From an uncultured Dorea sp. (GTDB lineage Bacteria > Bacillota > Clostridia > Lachnospirales > Lachnospiraceae): 9,261 nucleotides of DNA. The stretch lies in the NCBI GenBank assembly GCA_948844705.1, contig CAQNVT010000004.1, positions 1-9,261 on the forward strand, in the 5' to 3' direction. The translations under genes were made by a program, and so were the position numbers. The notes below the pieces were generated by a model, which saw only the letters and a list, made by a program, of their open reading frames with translations, was not told the DNA's origin and made no database searches. The first letter of the stretch is position 1. Every line of letters starts with the position of its first letter. Shown one piece after another: positions 6,685 to 9,261 of this stretch.

Positions 6685-9123
6685 CTAAGCTTTACTCCTT
6701 GCCGTCAGCCTTCCATTCTCCGCATCAATCACAATCGTCTCCCCTGCTCCGATCTCACCCTTAAGCATCAGCTTCGCCGCCAGGGTCTCCACATTTTTCT
6801 GGAGATACCGCTTAAGCGGCCTCGCTCCGTAGGCAGGATCATAACCACCCTCTGACACAAGACTCCTGGCATCTTCTGTCAGCATAATGGAAATCTCCTT
6901 ATCCATAAGACGTCTGTTCATGTCTGCTACCAACAAATCAATGATGTCATAAATATTGTCTTTCGTCAATGGTTTAAATAAGATTGTTTCATCCAGACGA
7001 TTTAAAAATTCCGGACGGAAATGTGCACGAAGCTCGGAAATAACTGCCTCCTCACAGTTTTCATCAATATTCCCGTCCGCATCTATCCCTTCCAGGAGGT
7101 AAGATGAACCGATGTTGGAGGTCATGATCAGGATCGTATTTTTAAAATCTACCGTACGGCCCTGAGAATCCGTGATACGTCCGTCATCCAACACCTGCAA
7201 AAGTACATTGAATACATCCGGATGCGCCTTTTCGATCTCGTCAAAGAGAACAACGGAATAAGGCTTCCTTCTGACCGCCTCCGTAAGCTGTCCGCCCTCG
7301 TCATATCCCACATATCCCGGAGGCGCTCCGATCAGCCGTGATACGGAATATTTTTCCATATACTCGCTCATATCAATGCGGACCATGTTATTTTCATCGT
7401 CAAACAGACTCTCGGCAAGCGCCTTGGCAAGCTCTGTCTTTCCCACACCGGTAGGACCAAGGAACAAAAAGGAACCGATCGGCTTGGTCGGGTCCTTAAT
7501 CCCCGCCTTTGAACGAATGATGGCCTCTGTTACAAGCTCCACTCCTTCGTCCTGCCCGATAACACGCCTGTGAAGCTCCTCGCCAAGATGCAGCGTCTTA
7601 CTCCTCTCGCTTTCATTCAGCTTTGCAACCGGTATCCCCGTCCAACGTGAAACGATCCTTCCGATCTCCTCATCCGTAACACTTTCATGAACAAGAGAAA
7701 GCTCTTCGTCCTTTACTTTATTTTCTTCCTCCTCAAGCTGCTTTTTTAGCTGCGGAAGCCTTCCGTACTGAAGCTCTGCCGCCCTGTTAAGGTCATAGGA
7801 CTGCTGGGCCTTTTCAATCGCCTTATTCACCTGCTCAATCTCCTCGCGAAGCTTCTGCACACGCTCCACACCGACCTTCTCGTTATCCCACTGAGCCTTC
7901 TTGCCGGCAAACTCCTCGCGAAGCTCGGAAAGCTCCTTTTGCAGATGGGCAAGTCTGTCCCGGCTCAGCCGGTCCTCCTCCTTCTTAAGCGCCGCCTCCT
8001 CGATCTCAAGCTGCATGATCTTCCGCTGCAATTCGTCAAGCTCTGCCGGCATGGAATCAAGCTCCGTCTTTATCAGCGCGCATGCCTCATCCACAAGATC
8101 AATTGCCTTATCCGGCAGGAAACGGTCAGAAATATACCGATCAGAAAGTGCGGCAGCCGCCACCAGCGCTCCGTCCGTGATCTTCACACCGTGGAATACT
8201 TCATACCGCTCCTTCAGTCCCCGGAGTATGGAAACAGCATCCTCCACCGTAGGCTCATCTACCAGAACCGGCTGAAAACGACGCTCCAGCGCCGCATCTT
8301 TCTCGATATATTTGCGATATTCATCCAGAGTTGTAGCGCCGATACAGTGAAGCTCGCCTCTGGCAAGCATAGGCTTCAGCATATTTCCCGCATCCATTGC
8401 ACCGTCCGTCTTTCCCGCACCTACGATCGTATGCAGCTCGTCTATAAACAGAATGATCCTCCCGTCGCTGTTCTTCACATCCTCCAGCACCGCCTTCAGA
8501 CGCTCTTCAAACTCTCCCCTGTACTTGGCGCCTGCCACAAGAGCGCCCATATCCAGGGAAAATATCGTCTTATCCTTCAATCCCTCCGGCACGTCACCGC
8601 GCACGATCCGCTGGGCAAGTCCCTCTACGACCGCCGTCTTCCCGACGCCCGGCTCACCGATCAGGACAGGGTTATTCTTCGTCTTCCTGGACAGGATACG
8701 GATGGCATTACGAATCTCGCCGTCACGGCCGATCACAGGATCCAGCTTCTGCTCTCTCGCACGCTCTACCAGATCAGAGCCATATTTGTTCAGAGTATCA
8801 TAGGTGCTCTCCGGATTGTCACTGGTTACCCGCTGATTGCCGCGGACAGTCGAAAGCGCTTTAAGAAATCCGTCCCTCTCGATCCCCATCTCCCGGAAGA
8901 TGGTTTTAAGCTCGCGGTTGGCATATTTTATCAGCGACAGGAACAGATGCTCCACAGATACATATTCGTCGCCCATCTGCTTTGCCTCATCCTCTGCATG
9001 TATAAGGGCCTTATTAAGATCCTGTCCCACATACTGCTGCCCTCCCTGTACTCTGGTGCGCTTCCTGATAGCTTCCTCCGTGCGGTTGATTATAAGATTT
9101 TTATCAATTCCCATTTTCTCCAT
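6685..9123 (-). CDS. clpB: ATP-dependent disaggregase ClpB, N-terminus truncated
   Basis: ClpB is a hexameric AAA+ chaperone that works with DnaK/DnaJ/GrpE to pull proteins out of aggregates. From Met at 9123 (812 residues) it shows the remainder of the Clp N-domain (about 1-90); Walker A GEPGVGKT at 156-163 and Walker B ILFIDE at 224-229; pore-loop KYRG at 200-203; and arginine-finger region LERRF at 279-283. A long coiled-coil middle domain (about 355-470) separates ClpB from ClpC. In the second ring are Walker A GPTGVGKT at 556-563, [11 protein letters not shown] at 624-634, GYVG pore loop at 603-606, FLNR at 706-709 and sensor-2 GARPLKR at 766-772. Family homology continues in frame upstream of 9123 to about 9195 (reading [16 protein letters not shown]), so Met at 9123 is not the natural start. 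A TGA at 9201-9199 blocks the frame, and about 25 N-terminal residues are missing. The stop TAG abuts the dinB GTG. Confidence 0.95.
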   Translation of the reverse strand: MEKMGIDKNLIINRTEEAIRKRTRVQGGQQYVGQDLNKALIHAEDEAKQMGDEYVSVEHLFLSLIKYANRELKTIFREMGIERDGFLKALSTVRGNQRVTSDNPESTYDTLNKYGSDLVERAREQKLDPVIGRDGEIRNAIRILSRKTKNNPVLIGEPGVGKTAVVEGLAQRIVRGDVPEGLKDKTIFSLDMGALVAGAKYRGEFEERLKAVLEDVKNSDGRIILFIDELHTIVGAGKTDGAMDAGNMLKPMLARGELHCIGATTLDEYRKYIEKDAALERRFQPVLVDEPTVEDAVSILRGLKERYEVFHGVKITDGALVAAAALSDRYISDRFLPDKAIDLVDEACALIKTELDSMPAELDELQRKIMQLEIEEAALKKEEDRLSRDRLAHLQKELSELREEFAGKKAQWDNEKVGVERVQKLREEIEQVNKAIEKAQQSYDLNRAAELQYGRLPQLKKQLEEEENKVKDEELSLVHESVTDEEIGRIVSRWTGIPVAKLNESERSKTLHLGEELHRRVIGQDEGVELVTEAIIRSKAGIKDPTKPIGSFLFLGPTGVGKTELAKALAESLFDDENNMVRIDMSEYMEKYSVSRLIGAPPGYVGYDEGGQLTEAVRRKPYSVVLFDEIEKAHPDVFNVLLQVLDDGRITDSQGRTVDFKNTILIMTSNIGSSYLLEGIDADGNIDENCEEAVISELRAHFRPEFLNRLDETILFKPLTKDNIYDIIDLLVADMNRRLMDKEISIMLTEDARSLVSEGGYDPAYGARPLKRYLQKNVETLAAKLMLKGEIGAGETIVIDAENGRLTARSKA
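6695..6700 (-). promoter_or_regulatory. Ribosome binding site of dinB inside clpB
   Basis: AAGGAG on the minus strand, overlapping the codons for the final Ala-Arg-Ser of ClpB, with 10 nt to the GTG start at 6684. It is the main argument for GTG initiation, since no ATG in this frame lies near the position where the conserved N-terminus FHIDVNS begins. Confidence 0.65.
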
Positions 9124-9198
9124 AAGCTTCAGTATAAGACTGTCCTCCTGAGTAAGAAGCGCATAGAGAAGATGCTCCTGCTCGATCTCCTGATTTTT

Positions 9199-9261
9199 TC
9201 AAACGGCGTATTCAACCTGTACCAATACCAGTTTGACGATCCATACCACTACAACTCCCTC
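9199..9261. other. Terminal segment unrelated to clpB
   Basis: The expected first codons of clpB and its upstream control region should lie here but do not. On the minus strand the clpB frame meets TGA at 9201-9199. On the plus strand the frame starting at 9199 is open to the window edge and reads an aromatic- and polar-rich peptide, FNLYQYQFDDPYHYNSL, which looks like real coding sequence from another protein. I do not recognise the family and 63 bp is too short to be sure. It is probably foreign sequence joined at the run of six T at 9194-9199. Confidence 0.4.

Noticed and set aside
9124..9261. Possible CtsR or HrcA (CIRCE) heat-shock operator upstream of clpB
   Set aside because: No GTCAAA-type direct repeat or CIRCE inverted repeat is visible, and the real clpB upstream region is absent because the sequence diverges inside the coding region.

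Overview
The window looks like a chromosomal piece from a Gram-positive anaerobe of the Clostridia, most likely Lachnospiraceae. The support is the gene complement: a ferredoxin-linked indolepyruvate oxidoreductase, a multidomain c-di-GMP regulator, a YitT/DUF2179 membrane protein and a Y-family polymerase of the Firmicutes type. Strong AGGAGG-type ribosome sites and a moderate GC content fit this. The assignment comes from pattern recognition, not a database search.

Every recognisable gene lies on the minus strand, so transcription runs from right to left. The first block, in transcription order, is clpB (right end, N-terminus cut), dinB and yitT. clpB and dinB abut with no spacer, and dinB and yitT are 22 bp apart, so this is probably one operon combining protein disaggregation, translesion synthesis and a membrane protein of unknown substrate. 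A 132-bp intergenic region (4449-4580) follows. It holds a near-consensus housekeeping promoter but no convincing terminator.

The second block is hpt, a four-domain response regulator (REC, HD-GYP, PAS, GGDEF), iorA and the first codons of iorB. Gaps are 15, 13 and 2 bp, so this also looks like one transcript. It places a phosphorelay/c-di-GMP signalling pair directly ahead of the oxidative decarboxylase of aryl-pyruvates. This is the most interesting arrangement in the window. The regulator keeps the signature residues of both the c-di-GMP hydrolase and the diguanylate cyclase.

Both ends are abnormal. At the left, iorB is recognisable for only about 26 codons and then changes abruptly near position 140 into unrelated sequence. 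At the right, clpB homology stops near 9195 with an in-frame TGA at 9201-9199, followed by about 60 bp that are not ClpB. Two breaks inside conserved genes, each close to a sequence end, point first to assembly chimerism, although a real rearrangement is not excluded. No RNA genes, CRISPR arrays, insertion sequences or phage genes were seen. Apart from the noted ends, the sequence reads as ordinary, intact core genome.
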